The notes beneath the pieces were generated by a model that worked only from the letters and a program-made list of their open reading frames with translations, made no database searches and was not told the origin of the DNA. From Pseudomonas fluorescens (GTDB lineage Bacteria > Pseudomonadota > Gammaproteobacteria > Pseudomonadales > Pseudomonadaceae): a stretch of 64,000 bases of DNA. Numbering within the stretch: the first letter of the stretch is position 1; the number at the start of each line of letters is the position of its first letter. Location of the stretch: contig NZ_LACC01000009.1 of the NCBI RefSeq assembly GCF_000967965.1, positions 62,001-126,000 on the forward strand, in the 5' to 3' direction. Positions 7,461 to 20,808 of this stretch are shown here, piece by piece. A program made the position numbers and the translations under genes.

Positions 7461-9770
7461 TCAGAGGTTCTCGTAGCGGTTCATGTCCAGCACGCCCTCT
7501 TCCACCGGATCGTTTTCGTGGATGTAGCGACTCAGGTCATGGAAATAAGGCCAGAATTGCGGATGACTGCGGCGTATGCCCCAACGTTCGACGATTTTCT
7601 CGAAGCTGTCGGTATCCTTGGCGCTTTCCATCGCATCCACGAACGCCGGCACTTGCCCGGCCGGGATGTTGAACATGAAGTTCGGGTAGCTGCTCAGCAC
7701 GCCAGGGAAAATCGTCAGGGTGTCGAGTCCCGGCTGATAGCGCAGCGATTCACCGAGCAAAAACGCCACGTTACTGTGGGCACGGTTACGCAACAGGCTG
7801 TAGACCTCACGCTTGCCGCTGCTGGTTTCGATACGCAACATAGTGGCTTCCGGCAACTGATCGATGACCTTCAGCCCGGCGGCCGGACGCGAAGTCAGAC
7901 GGCTCAGCGCCTGCTCGGCATTTTGCAGGTCCGGATCGATGTTCGGCCGCGAACAGTAAGCGCCGTCGCAGCGATTGATCGGGTCGGGCCTGGCATTAAG
8001 GTCGCCGTATCGGGCCAGCAACTGATTGGCAAAGTCACGCTTGGGATCAGCCGGATTGAGTTTCAGCGCGGTCGGCGAGTCGTCATCGATGGTCTCGTAG
8101 TCGAGCCACATCTTGAATTTGCCACTGTTCTGATACCAGTCGTCAAGGTAGCCATCCCGAGAATCGGCGGGCATCAGGCGCAGGAAATTCTGCTCGGCGC
8201 CGTTGCGGATCAGGTCGAAATACAAGCGCGTCTGGGCTTGGTGGGACAGGTTGCCGAACACATCGAAGTTCACCGCCAGTTGATAGTAGGTGCGCTCCAG
8301 CAGCGGATAGTCGAACAGCCATATCGTTTGCGGCACCTCGCCGATCAGGCCTTTGGTCACCGAAGCGCTGTCGAAATGGCGGAAGATACTCAGCAACGCG
8401 TTGTCGTTGCCGGCCCACAGGGTCGACCAGCTCGGCGCAGGCTGATCGGCGTAGCTGTCCCGGCGCAAGGCTTCGTATTCATTACGCTTGTCGCGGTAGT
8501 CGTGCCACAGGCTCAGGACGCTGCCGACGTCGTCATTCTGCCCCGGCATCGCCAGCAACGGCGTGGCCTGCCCGCGATAGTTCGGATCGGTGACATACAG
8601 GTCGTGCTCGGGCGCCTGGAACAGCGCCCAGAAATTATCGCGGATCACGTCCGTGGCGATCTGACCACGACACACCGGCCCACGGATAAAGGTGCGCACA
8701 AAGTACTCGGCGTTATCGAGCATGAACTGATAGCGCGCCTGGGCCGGAATCGCTTCGAAAGTGGCAAACGGGTTGGCCCGGCTCTGCGGTCCATAGCCCG
8801 GCAATGCGTCGACCTGCCAGTTGCCGCTGTAGAACAGACTCTTGACCCGCGCCAGCTTCGCCGGACTCAGCGGATAGGTGATGTGGGTCTTGTGCACGAT
8901 CACGCCCTGAACCGGCCACAAGCGATAGTAGAACTGCGTACCCGGATCATCGTTCGGGCGACGGGTGTTGATCAGGTCAATTGGCTGGCCGGTCGGGGTG
9001 CGCGAACGCACCCACTGGAAGAAATGCCCAGGCTCGCCGTCCTTGAAGTAGAGATGGGCGAGGAACCAGTGCTCGAACAGCCAGCGCCCCACCAGACTTT
9101 CCCGGGCGCCCGGCGAATTGAGCAGGTTTTCCCATTGCACCACCTCCAGGGCTTCCCTGGCACTCGGCGCCAGCGCTTGCTGATCGATCGGCGCGCCTGC
9201 CGCCAACCAGCGTTGCAGCGTCTGGTACTGCTGGTCGGTCAGGCCGGTCACTGCCAGTGGCATGCCCTCCTTCGGATGCTTGGCGGCGTAGTCGTCGAAC
9301 TCCGTGGGCATGGCACACATGTTTTCCCGGTTCAGGCCCAGGACGATGTCTTCCGGCAGCTTCGCGTTGGGTTGCAACGGAGTTTTGTGGCCAAGCTCCA
9401 GCATCCGCGCCATCAATGCAGCCTGGCTGCCCTGGGCATCGAGCACCGAATAGAAGCCTTTTTGCTGCCAGGCCTGTTTGCCGGAGGCGTCATAGAACAG
9501 TCGGGTCGGCGCAACGGCCTGGCGGCGGTCACCGTCGTAGACCGGGACTTTGGTTGCGCCCCGTGTCGCGCCCTCGCCGCTGCCCAGGTTGAGCTGACAG
9601 GCGGCGTCGTTGCAGGCGTGGCAGGCCACGCACTTTTCAGTGAAGATCGGTTGAATGTCGCGGCTGTAAGAAATAGCAGGTGAAATGGCAGTGGAAATCG
9701 CCGGGCCTTGCGCCACGGCGCCCCAGCTTAAAAACAGCAGCAATGTGCTGATGACGAAGCGATACGACAT
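7461..9770 (-). CDS. cti: Periplasmic cis/trans fatty-acid isomerase (Cti)
   Basis: Haem protein that isomerises cis to trans double bonds in membrane phospholipid acyl chains without a cofactor, stiffening the membrane on solvent or heat stress in Pseudomonas. The 769-residue product starts with a signal peptide (MSYRFVISTLLLFLSWGAVAQG). A cytochrome-c type haem site CVACH follows near residue 47, within EKCVACHACNDAACQLNLGS, a sequence typical of Cti. Length agrees with the P. putida enzyme (about 766). It is divergent from metH with a 156-bp gap in which I found no clear operator, and it has no operon partner. Confidence 0.95.
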   Translation of the reverse strand: MSYRFVISTLLLFLSWGAVAQGPAISTAISPAISYSRDIQPIFTEKCVACHACNDAACQLNLGSGEGATRGATKVPVYDGDRRQAVAPTRLFYDASGKQAWQQKGFYSVLDAQGSQAALMARMLELGHKTPLQPNAKLPEDIVLGLNRENMCAMPTEFDDYAAKHPKEGMPLAVTGLTDQQYQTLQRWLAAGAPIDQQALAPSAREALEVVQWENLLNSPGARESLVGRWLFEHWFLAHLYFKDGEPGHFFQWVRSRTPTGQPIDLINTRRPNDDPGTQFYYRLWPVQGVIVHKTHITYPLSPAKLARVKSLFYSGNWQVDALPGYGPQSRANPFATFEAIPAQARYQFMLDNAEYFVRTFIRGPVCRGQIATDVIRDNFWALFQAPEHDLYVTDPNYRGQATPLLAMPGQNDDVGSVLSLWHDYRDKRNEYEALRRDSYADQPAPSWSTLWAGNDNALLSIFRHFDSASVTKGLIGEVPQTIWLFDYPLLERTYYQLAVNFDVFGNLSHQAQTRLYFDLIRNGAEQNFLRLMPADSRDGYLDDWYQNSGKFKMWLDYETIDDDSPTALKLNPADPKRDFANQLLARYGDLNARPDPINRCDGAYCSRPNIDPDLQNAEQALSRLTSRPAAGLKVIDQLPEATMLRIETSSGKREVYSLLRNRAHSNVAFLLGESLRYQPGLDTLTIFPGVLSSYPNFMFNIPAGQVPAFVDAMESAKDTDSFEKIVERWGIRRSHPQFWPYFHDLSRYIHENDPVEEGVLDMNRYENL

Positions 9771-9926
9771 GTCCCTGGTCCTGAATCCTGAAAAAACGCC
9801 GCGATTCTACCGGTCTGTCATCCTTACCAACATGAACGATATTCATGCAAATTCGAGCCATGCTCCAAAAGCGCACAGGTTTGCTATCATCCCGGCCCTT
9901 CGTCATGGCCTTACCGAGTAGTCCAA

Positions 9927-13637
<3,711 letters not shown>

Positions 13638-13640
13638 ACA

Positions 13641-13674
13641 GCCTTGCCAACCACTGCATTGTGGTTGGCAAGGC
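13641..13674 (+). terminator. Long hairpin after metH
   Basis: GCCTTGCCAACCAC (13641-13654), a 6-nt loop and GTGGTTGGCAAGGC (13661-13674) form a perfect 14-bp stem just after the metH stop. There is no T run afterwards (CCTCTG), so it may act as a weak terminator or as a 3'-end stabilising stem. Confidence 0.6.
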
Positions 13675-13678
13675 CCTC

Positions 13679-13770
13679 TGTAGGAGCGAGGCCTGCTCGC
13701 GATAGCGGTCTTTCAGTCAACATCGATGTTGAATGTTATTCCGCAATCGTGAGCAGGCTCGCTCCTACAA
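13679..13770. repeat. REP pair between metH and the NEL gene
   Basis: CTGTAGGAGCGAGGCCTGCTCGCGATAGCGG and its inverted partner GAGCAGGCTCGCTCCTACA flank about 40 bp containing CAACATCGATGTTG, itself a palindrome. The same spacer type recurs in other REP pairs of the window (for example at 51431-51536). Confidence 0.88.
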
Positions 13771-13789
13771 TAGTTATCCGGCGGCTGAT

Positions 13790-16700
13790 TCAGCTGCTTC
13801 TGGCCGAGGTCCCCGGTTGCGGCTCCCCACCCGCGACCTCCTTGCGGGACAACTCGATCATCTTCGCGTTGCGCGCCGCCGCCTGCTCGAACATCTGAGT
13901 CAAAAGGGCAGCGTCATCGGCGATATCAACACCGTCATCCTCCCCTGCCTGACTATCCACCTCATCAAGCGCCCTGAACTCTTCAGGGTATTTCTCCTTG
14001 AGATAACTCACCCAATAGTCACGCTGGATCAAGTCTTCGAAAAACCCGTCGGACCGCTCCGCATTGACGATTTCCACGCGCGCGTCAGCCAGTTGTTGCC
14101 GCGTGACGCCCGAGGCATAGGTCATGTGTTTCGGCTGACCCGGCAGGATCAGGCCGTCATCCCAACCCTCCGTCAGACCGATTCGATAACCCAGGCGCAC
14201 CTCGGCCTCATCCTCACCGGTATTAGCTGCGGCCTTGGTCGCCAGATCATCGATCTTGTCCAGTCGGAACAACTGCCTGGACAGTTTCAGCAGTGCTTCG
14301 CCCTTCACGCTCAAGCCTCCAGGCGGAATGTCGAGCAAGGCATTGTGGGTGAACACTTTGCTTTCCAGCCCGCTGAACGTGAGAATTCGCCCGTCGACAC
14401 AGGTGCCATGGGTACTCGAACTGGCGAACAGCACTTCCCGAAGTTCGCTGTTGCTGGCCGCGGCTTCCATCACTGTCCAGACCCGTCGCGTCAAATCGGC
14501 ATTGGCCACCCGAAACTCCTGGGTGTCCTGCAATCGCGAGAGCAAATGAAAGAACGCAGCATTGTCCGGCTCGGCCGCCAGCCGATTCCAGATTTCGCTT
14601 TTACCGGCCAGTTCCTCCGGGGGTGTATTGACTAGCCATGGGGTCTTTTGCGCGGAATCAGGCTCAACGTCAGGGAGTTCTTCATCCGACTCGACGCTGT
14701 CACTTTCGCCTTCGTCGTGAGCATCATCAAGTAACTCGTCGAGTTCGGCCCGCGAGAGCCCCAGCACGGTGTCGCGTGCTCCCGAGTCACGGTAAGCCCT
14801 CAAGCGTTCGAGGCTCTCAAGCGCCAGGTTGTTGTCGCTCAGATCGATGCCGATCATCAGGACATTGTGATTGCCATCCAGAGCCTGCGCTGGAACCGAT
14901 GTGATGTCGTTACCACTCAGATTCAGGACTCTGAGGTGGGCGGCATCCAGCACGCCGTCCGGCCATTGCGCCAGATTGTTATTGCGCAGATCGAGTGTCA
15001 CCAATGCTTCGAAAACGTCGAGATCGAAGGACTCCAGTTCGTTGTAGCCCAGGTCAAGCCGGTTCAGGCGTTCCAGATTGCTCAACGAGGCGTACAGGTG
15101 TTCGGCATCACTCAGCCGGTTCGAAGACAGTTCCAGTCGCTCGAGCGTACCCATGTGCTGGACCGGCTCGGGTATGGCTTCCAGCCCATTGCCGTTGAGT
15201 TCCAGGGTCTTGAGCCGGGTAAAAGCGTTGAGGAATCCGTCGGAGCCTGTCGGGGTCAGCTTTACACCGGTCAGGTTCAACCTGCCGACGTGCTCGAATG
15301 TTGCCGGCATCTCTGGAAGATCGCCCAGTTGCAGACCGCTCAGATCCAAAACGGCATTGGCGACGCCCTCCACGCCGGTCAGGCCCTGACGCCAGCATTC
15401 GAGGATGCGCAAGGCGCCCAGCCTGCGAATGCTCGAAGACACCATCCAGCCTGTGCCGCGCACGCCCCGTGTAAAGATCCAGCCGTTCAACTGACGCGTA
15501 AGCGCTTCGAAGGTCTGTTCCCAACCGGCAAGGCGTTCGCTGATTTGCACCTCGCTCGCCCCGCGCTCGCGCATCTGTTCCAGCGCTTGCAAGGCTTCAT
15601 CATCCGCCAGTGCCGGCTTCAAACGTTGCAGACGCCTTGTGAAAACCTCGGCCCCTTCTCCCGCCGCAACCTCAGGCAGCGTCAGCAAATGCTGCGCAAT
15701 GGAAAGCCCACTCTCGGACGGCGGGAAACCAAGCGGTATCGGCTCCATGGCGAACCGTTGCAGGGCACCCTCTGGCAGCACTCTGGCAACTTCTGTTCGC
15801 TGCCAGGCGGTCCGGAGCATGGCGCCAGCCTGATGGGTCAAGGGCGAACCGCCGAGATTGGTTTTGAGCATTACCTCATTTTCCAGTACCGCCACCGGTA
15901 GCTCGGAAATCTTGCTGTCGCGTAAATCCAGCCAGGTCAGCTCCGGCAAATCCTGGGCACCCGCCGGCCAATCCCGCAGCTCAGTCGCGCGCAGATTCAA
16001 GGCCTTGAGACGAGTCATTGCGCTGACGTCCAGGCTGTTCAGGGGATTGCTGCTCAGGTCCAGATATTCGAGCGTCTGCAGCCCGTCGAGACCTTGCTGA
16101 ACCCCTGGATCGACAACAATCGCGTTACTGGAGAGATCCAGCTGAGTCAGTTTTCCGAGTTTGTCGGGGCCGATGGGGATTTCGGTCAGACCGCAACTGC
16201 GCAAGTCGAGTGTTTGAAGTTCGGAAAACCCGCTGATGAAATCGCGAATCTGTGCTGCAGGCGCTTTACTCCCCCTCAAATACAGCGTTTGCACCTCCGG
16301 GAAAGCACCGGCCGGCAGCTCGGGAAAATCACTCAGCCCCAGATTTGGCAAGTCGAGCACCGAGGCATTGACCGTAGCGCCGTAGCGCTTGAACACGCCG
16401 TTGCGCCAGCAGGCTCTCAGGGAATTGGCCGCTAATGTCCGACCTGTCATTTCGTTGATCGCTGTCGGCATTTCACGCACACGATAGGACCAGTCATTGA
16501 GGTTGCGGTTGAGTGCATGGTGTTGCTCACTCAAGGCTTCGATCGCCCCGTACCTCGCCTCGGCGTCCTGCCACTGCTCGACAAACTGATTGAACAAGGC
16601 CTCGTGATTCTCGTTGATGCCCTCGCCAACGCGTCTCAACTCACCCTTGCTGTAATCCCTGACCATTTCCTCGAGATCGACAAGGTGTGGGGGTTGCCTT

Positions 16701-19700
16701 TTGGCGTACTCATACGCCGGCCTGAAATTTTCACGAAGGAAATTCGACCAGTCCAGCGACAGTCCGGACCAGAGCTTTTCATGCCCGTTGAACATGCCGT
16801 CGGGCAAGGTCCTGATCCCGGTGCCCTTGAGGTTCAATCGCTCGAGTCGCGGCAGTTCTAGCACCCCGCTGGGCCATTCGAACAACGAAGGTGCAAGCAC
16901 TTCCAGCAGGCGCAGATTGCGCAACTGGCTGACATCCAGCGCAATCGGCGCGAATCCCGAGCAATAGACATTGAGGTACTCGAGCCTGGTCAGCGCGCTC
17001 AACCTCGTCGGCATGTCGGCGGCGTAGGGAGCGGATGAGTACAGGCTCAGATCGGTGAGTTCCGGCATCGTGCCGATGATTTCGGGCACATTGCTGAACT
17101 GGTTGCCCGTGGCGTTGATCCGTAGTTTTCTCAATCTGGGGAAATTCGCCAACAGCGCATCGGCATTGGCATCGGTGATGCACCTGCCCCGCACGTACAG
17201 ATCACGCACATGGGAGAAATCCGCCGACAACGAAGGAAGCGCTTCGTCACAGGTCAGGTCAAGCAATGTGAAGCGCGCCTGCTCTGCGGCCAACGGCGAG
17301 TTGCGCCAGCTATCCTTGAGACTCTGCGCGACCGAGGCCTTACCGCCCAGCATGCGCTCCAGGGCAGAGCTCGGCGATGGCTCGCCAACCCATTGATCGA
17401 GCGTCGCCTCAAGCGTCTCCCACTCGCGCAGGCGGGTCTGCAACAAACCGTAAATCTGCGCGTCGGTTTTTCCTGCCCGCAACTGCGCCAGGACAAATCC
17501 GTTGGCCTGCTGTTCGGTCAGCGCCGGATAGACATTGCGAACCCGTATCGCCAGCGAAGGGTTGATCCCTTGCCCGCGCCCGCTGGCGTAGTACCCCACC
17601 AACCGCTCGTTGACCCGAACCGGAGGCTTGAACGTCGCATGCTTGCCAGTGCGTGTCTCCAGGCTTTGTGCCAGCTCGCCACGATGGGTGACGGCATAGT
17701 CGATGATTGCCGTACGCAACTGGCTGCCCTGAGCCACATGGGGAACACCCAGCGCCTGGCGCGCCGCGTCGGGCAAGGCGTGCATGATCGACGGATAAAA
17801 ATTGTCACCATTTCGAGGAATGCCATTGAGCTCCTCGCCGCGCTCATCGAACGCCTGGTAAGCCGGCCCTTTCTTGACCACATATTTGTGCGTGTCGGCA
17901 GCCTGACTGCCAATGCCATCGATCAGCGGCCCCTCGACGTGACTGTCGCGCACTTCCAGGCGCACGCCGTCGGACCAGCCCGGCAGCTTTTCCAGGGAAT
18001 GCAGGGCGAGCCATCGGCTGTCCGCCGATGCCATACGCTCCAGAAGCAACCCGGCAAAGGCCTGGTTGACGCGCCCTTGCCGTGCATACCAGCGGCCCTC
18101 TTCAAGCATGTTCAAGGGAATCCGCCGCGTCGTTTGCCACCGCTCCAGTTCCTCGGCATTGCCATCGAGCAACACCCTGTTGGCAGCGGATTCACTCAGC
18201 CCCGGGCAAGCTCGCTGCAACATCGCCACCGGCCCCTTGACCGCCTTGGTGTTCCCCGGGCCAGCCTCGAACGCCGCCAACAACTCAGCCAGCCCGGGAG
18301 GTGGAGGCAGGCGATCGAGGTGCATCTTGCGCAAGGCATTGTCATGGGTGCCGCTGGCATCGGCGATGGTGAGCAGTTGTTCGTCAGTCAGGGCCTCGGT
18401 CCCATGGCCCATGCGCCGCAACAGGGTCAGGCGATCCCACTCTAGAGGACGCTCCAGCGTATGGCGCCAGGCACCGTGGCCGTTGTGTTCGAGAATCGGC
18501 CGCCAGGCCCTGACATCGGACGGATGCTTGATGCGCCATTTTTTCAGCGAGGAATCAAAGGTGATCTCATACACCTTGCCCACCTGGCGGATGTAAGTCT
18601 TGCGGTTCGCACGAAACTGGCCCAAAGCATTGGGGGCGATGTCATCGCCCAGTTCAACGTTGCACTCATAGGCCTTCAGGTCGGGTTTCCACAGCCGTGT
18701 CGCGCCATCGGGGTGCTTGATGGCGTCCAGCCCTTCAACCACAGGTTCGGGTGCAACCGGCGCCATCTTGCCCAGCACCTTGCCGGCCCCAGCCATCGCC
18801 GCGATCAGCGCCAGGTTTTCCGCAACATCGATCAGGTGCGCCTTGGCCGCGTTCTGATCACCCTCACTCCATTCGACAACCCCTTCGAACGATTCGTACA
18901 GCAATTGCCCGGCCATTACCGCCAGCATGATCTCGCCCAGCACCGGTACGAACATCGACACCATGTTCAAGCCCAGCATGCCGATTTCCAGCAGGTGATT
19001 AAGCTTTGCCGCCCGAACCCTCGCATCGACTTCGGCGGTCGGGACCGCATGGCTGCGCGCATCGGCGATGACCTTGGCGCGGTTTTGCTCGTAGAGATAA
19101 GTCCACAGATCGGTGTTGGCGGACCAGATTCCGGCTACGCCATTACGCGTCGTACCCATTGGGTCGAGGTAAGGATCTTCCACGGGTTCGCGCTTGCCCT
19201 GGGCTTCAGGGGGCAGCTCCTTGATACCGACGAACGTGGAGATCGGCGGAATGTACCGGGCGACCTTGACCCAGAAGGAGTGCAACGGATCGCCTGGAGC
19301 GTCCGCCGCCTTGCGGGTGAACTGGCTGAAGTAGTAAGGGCGGTCGGCGTAAGCCACGAACTGACTGAAAAAGCGCTGGTGTGCGGTCGGCCTGCCATCG
19401 CTTGCAGACCGTGAATTGCCGGCCGTGAACTGGCGCTTGAATTCGTCACTCAGCTGCGCCGAGGTGTAGCGCTTGAGCGGATGCTCGGGATCATGGGGGA
19501 TGTAGACGATGAAATCGCTGGTGTAGCGATATTGCTCGCTGATGCTGAACACCACGCAGCCGGTCATCCGGCGCTTCATCAGGATGAGATCGCGAAACCA
19601 GACCTGTCTGTCGCCCAGCCGGGGATGGACTTCCCCGCCAATGACCGAAAGGATCATCGAGTAGTCTTGCGGCTCGATATCCTTTTTCAACAACGCCAGG

Positions 19701-20416
19701 TCGGCTGCCGCCCTCATTGCGGTTTTCTGGCTGTCGATGAATTGCTCGCGCAGGTTGGCTTCCGCCCGCGTATCGGCTGGCTGGAAAAAACCGCTCACGA
19801 AGGTTTGATACTGCGCTCCGATGTCCAGCGATCGGCACAGCGACAAGAACTGCCTGACCGTCATGCCCAGCGCAACATCCTTGAACGTACCGGGGGTCGG
19901 TGTTTCGACGACGAACCCTGAACCACGGTGGAAGGCCCCTTCTTCACACTCCGACGCCTCGAAGTTGTGCAATGCCGCCTGGAGCAAGGAAAGCTTCAAC
20001 ACCTCGAAAGACGAGACTTCGATATCGAACATGCCAGCCTCCAGGGGGCGCCGCAGGCACACCCAGGTCTTGCTGACGTCGACGTCGATCGAGAACCTGT
20101 CCTTGAGAGCCTTGGCCAATATCGGCCCGGCGAATGTTTCGGCGTCGTGCAGCGCGGACATTTTCTGGTCCAGCCGGGTCTGCGAAATAAAACTGGCGTT
20201 GAAACTTGCCCTCAGTGCCTGCTGTTGCGCGCCGGATGCGTGCACGTACCAGTCAGGCAGGCGTATTGCGCTATCTTTGATCGCGGCGCGCCTTGAGGTC
20301 GTCGCGCTGATCAGCCAATCGGGGGTCATGCGTTCAAGCGATTCACTGTGCATGCTGCTTTTGCCTGGCAGCAACGGCTTCGACGTCGGGGACGAAGTGC
20401 GGGATGAAATGCTCAT
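13790..20416 (-). CDS. Giant LRR protein with C-terminal NEL-type E3 ubiquitin ligase domain
   Basis: A 2208-residue protein of the Pseudomonas dermonecrotic-toxin/NEL type. Start 20416 is supported by AGGAG seven bases upstream. The N-terminus is Ser-rich (10 Ser in the first 30). A large N-terminal toxin-like region follows, with hydrophobic helices around 470-545 (LNMVSMFVPVLGEIMLAVMAG). Three successive modules at about 1005-1225, 1306-1522 and 1644-1875 each begin with an L-x-x-W segment and an SxxxxWR-type helix, and end in LRRs (LDLSSNPLNSLD, LNLSGNDITSVP). After an acidic linker (about 1900-1918) comes the NEL-like end with THGTCVDGR. Cys2006 and Asp2008 fit the C-x-D catalytic motif of IpaH/SspH ligases. 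Predicted role: secreted ubiquitin ligase acting in eukaryotic cells. The secretion route is unknown and no chaperone gene is adjacent. Confidence 0.88.
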   Translation of the reverse strand: MSISSRTSSPTSKPLLPGKSSMHSESLERMTPDWLISATTSRRAAIKDSAIRLPDWYVHASGAQQQALRASFNASFISQTRLDQKMSALHDAETFAGPILAKALKDRFSIDVDVSKTWVCLRRPLEAGMFDIEVSSFEVLKLSLLQAALHNFEASECEEGAFHRGSGFVVETPTPGTFKDVALGMTVRQFLSLCRSLDIGAQYQTFVSGFFQPADTRAEANLREQFIDSQKTAMRAAADLALLKKDIEPQDYSMILSVIGGEVHPRLGDRQVWFRDLILMKRRMTGCVVFSISEQYRYTSDFIVYIPHDPEHPLKRYTSAQLSDEFKRQFTAGNSRSASDGRPTAHQRFFSQFVAYADRPYYFSQFTRKAADAPGDPLHSFWVKVARYIPPISTFVGIKELPPEAQGKREPVEDPYLDPMGTTRNGVAGIWSANTDLWTYLYEQNRAKVIADARSHAVPTAEVDARVRAAKLNHLLEIGMLGLNMVSMFVPVLGEIMLAVMAGQLLYESFEGVVEWSEGDQNAAKAHLIDVAENLALIAAMAGAGKVLGKMAPVAPEPVVEGLDAIKHPDGATRLWKPDLKAYECNVELGDDIAPNALGQFRANRKTYIRQVGKVYEITFDSSLKKWRIKHPSDVRAWRPILEHNGHGAWRHTLERPLEWDRLTLLRRMGHGTEALTDEQLLTIADASGTHDNALRKMHLDRLPPPPGLAELLAAFEAGPGNTKAVKGPVAMLQRACPGLSESAANRVLLDGNAEELERWQTTRRIPLNMLEEGRWYARQGRVNQAFAGLLLERMASADSRWLALHSLEKLPGWSDGVRLEVRDSHVEGPLIDGIGSQAADTHKYVVKKGPAYQAFDERGEELNGIPRNGDNFYPSIMHALPDAARQALGVPHVAQGSQLRTAIIDYAVTHRGELAQSLETRTGKHATFKPPVRVNERLVGYYASGRGQGINPSLAIRVRNVYPALTEQQANGFVLAQLRAGKTDAQIYGLLQTRLREWETLEATLDQWVGEPSPSSALERMLGGKASVAQSLKDSWRNSPLAAEQARFTLLDLTCDEALPSLSADFSHVRDLYVRGRCITDANADALLANFPRLRKLRINATGNQFSNVPEIIGTMPELTDLSLYSSAPYAADMPTRLSALTRLEYLNVYCSGFAPIALDVSQLRNLRLLEVLAPSLFEWPSGVLELPRLERLNLKGTGIRTLPDGMFNGHEKLWSGLSLDWSNFLRENFRPAYEYAKRQPPHLVDLEEMVRDYSKGELRRVGEGINENHEALFNQFVEQWQDAEARYGAIEALSEQHHALNRNLNDWSYRVREMPTAINEMTGRTLAANSLRACWRNGVFKRYGATVNASVLDLPNLGLSDFPELPAGAFPEVQTLYLRGSKAPAAQIRDFISGFSELQTLDLRSCGLTEIPIGPDKLGKLTQLDLSSNAIVVDPGVQQGLDGLQTLEYLDLSSNPLNSLDVSAMTRLKALNLRATELRDWPAGAQDLPELTWLDLRDSKISELPVAVLENEVMLKTNLGGSPLTHQAGAMLRTAWQRTEVARVLPEGALQRFAMEPIPLGFPPSESGLSIAQHLLTLPEVAAGEGAEVFTRRLQRLKPALADDEALQALEQMRERGASEVQISERLAGWEQTFEALTRQLNGWIFTRGVRGTGWMVSSSIRRLGALRILECWRQGLTGVEGVANAVLDLSGLQLGDLPEMPATFEHVGRLNLTGVKLTPTGSDGFLNAFTRLKTLELNGNGLEAIPEPVQHMGTLERLELSSNRLSDAEHLYASLSNLERLNRLDLGYNELESFDLDVFEALVTLDLRNNNLAQWPDGVLDAAHLRVLNLSGNDITSVPAQALDGNHNVLMIGIDLSDNNLALESLERLRAYRDSGARDTVLGLSRAELDELLDDAHDEGESDSVESDEELPDVEPDSAQKTPWLVNTPPEELAGKSEIWNRLAAEPDNAAFFHLLSRLQDTQEFRVANADLTRRVWTVMEAAASNSELREVLFASSSTHGTCVDGRILTFSGLESKVFTHNALLDIPPGGLSVKGEALLKLSRQLFRLDKIDDLATKAAANTGEDEAEVRLGYRIGLTEGWDDGLILPGQPKHMTYASGVTRQQLADARVEIVNAERSDGFFEDLIQRDYWVSYLKEKYPEEFRALDEVDSQAGEDDGVDIADDAALLTQMFEQAAARNAKMIELSRKEVAGGEPQPGTSARSS

Positions 20417-20583
20417 ACTGTCTCTCCTGATAAATGGAGCGACAGGACACCACCCGAAGGCTGGACACCTGCGGTACATAGTTACCGCAAGTTCAAAAAG
20501 GCGAGACAACGCGTTTCAGCCAGCCACGGCACGAATCGGCAGATTGGCTATGCTGTGAGGACCAACCTTCAGGCGAGGGATTT

Positions 20584-20802
20584 ATGAACGATCCGGCCGA
20601 CAACAAGCCGCCGACCTTCTGGCAAATGCTGCACAGCGTCTTGGCGGCAGCGTTCGGGGTGCAGAGCGGGAAGAACCGGGCCCGTGATTTCACTCACGGC
20701 AAACCGAGTCATTTCGTGATTCTGGGGATTGTGTTCACCGCGGTGTTTGCATTGACGCTGTTCGGCATCGTCAAGCTGGTGCTGCTTCTGGTCGGGGTTT
20801 GA
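20584..20802 (+). CDS. DUF2970 family small membrane protein
   Basis: A 72-residue protein with a conserved N-terminal block (PPTFWQMLHSVLAAAFGVQS), a basic stretch (KNRARDFTHGKPSHF) and one C-terminal membrane helix (VILGIVFTAVFALTLFGIVK). This matches the DUF2970 family, whose function is unknown. The gene stands alone between the divergent NEL gene and a convergent binding-protein gene whose stop is only 6 bp away. Confidence 0.85.
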   Translation: MNDPADNKPPTFWQMLHSVLAAAFGVQSGKNRARDFTHGKPSHFVILGIVFTAVFALTLFGIVKLVLLLVGV

Positions 20803-20808
20803 CGGGGC

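Noticed and set aside
9771..9926. Possible SAM or SAH riboswitch ahead of metH
   Set aside because: I looked for the SAH riboswitch core and for long paired stems and found neither; only a normal 156-bp divergent promoter gap.
20584..20802. Type III chaperone for the NEL protein
   Set aside because: The small gene next to it is on the other strand and matches DUF2970 with a membrane helix, not an acidic soluble chaperone.
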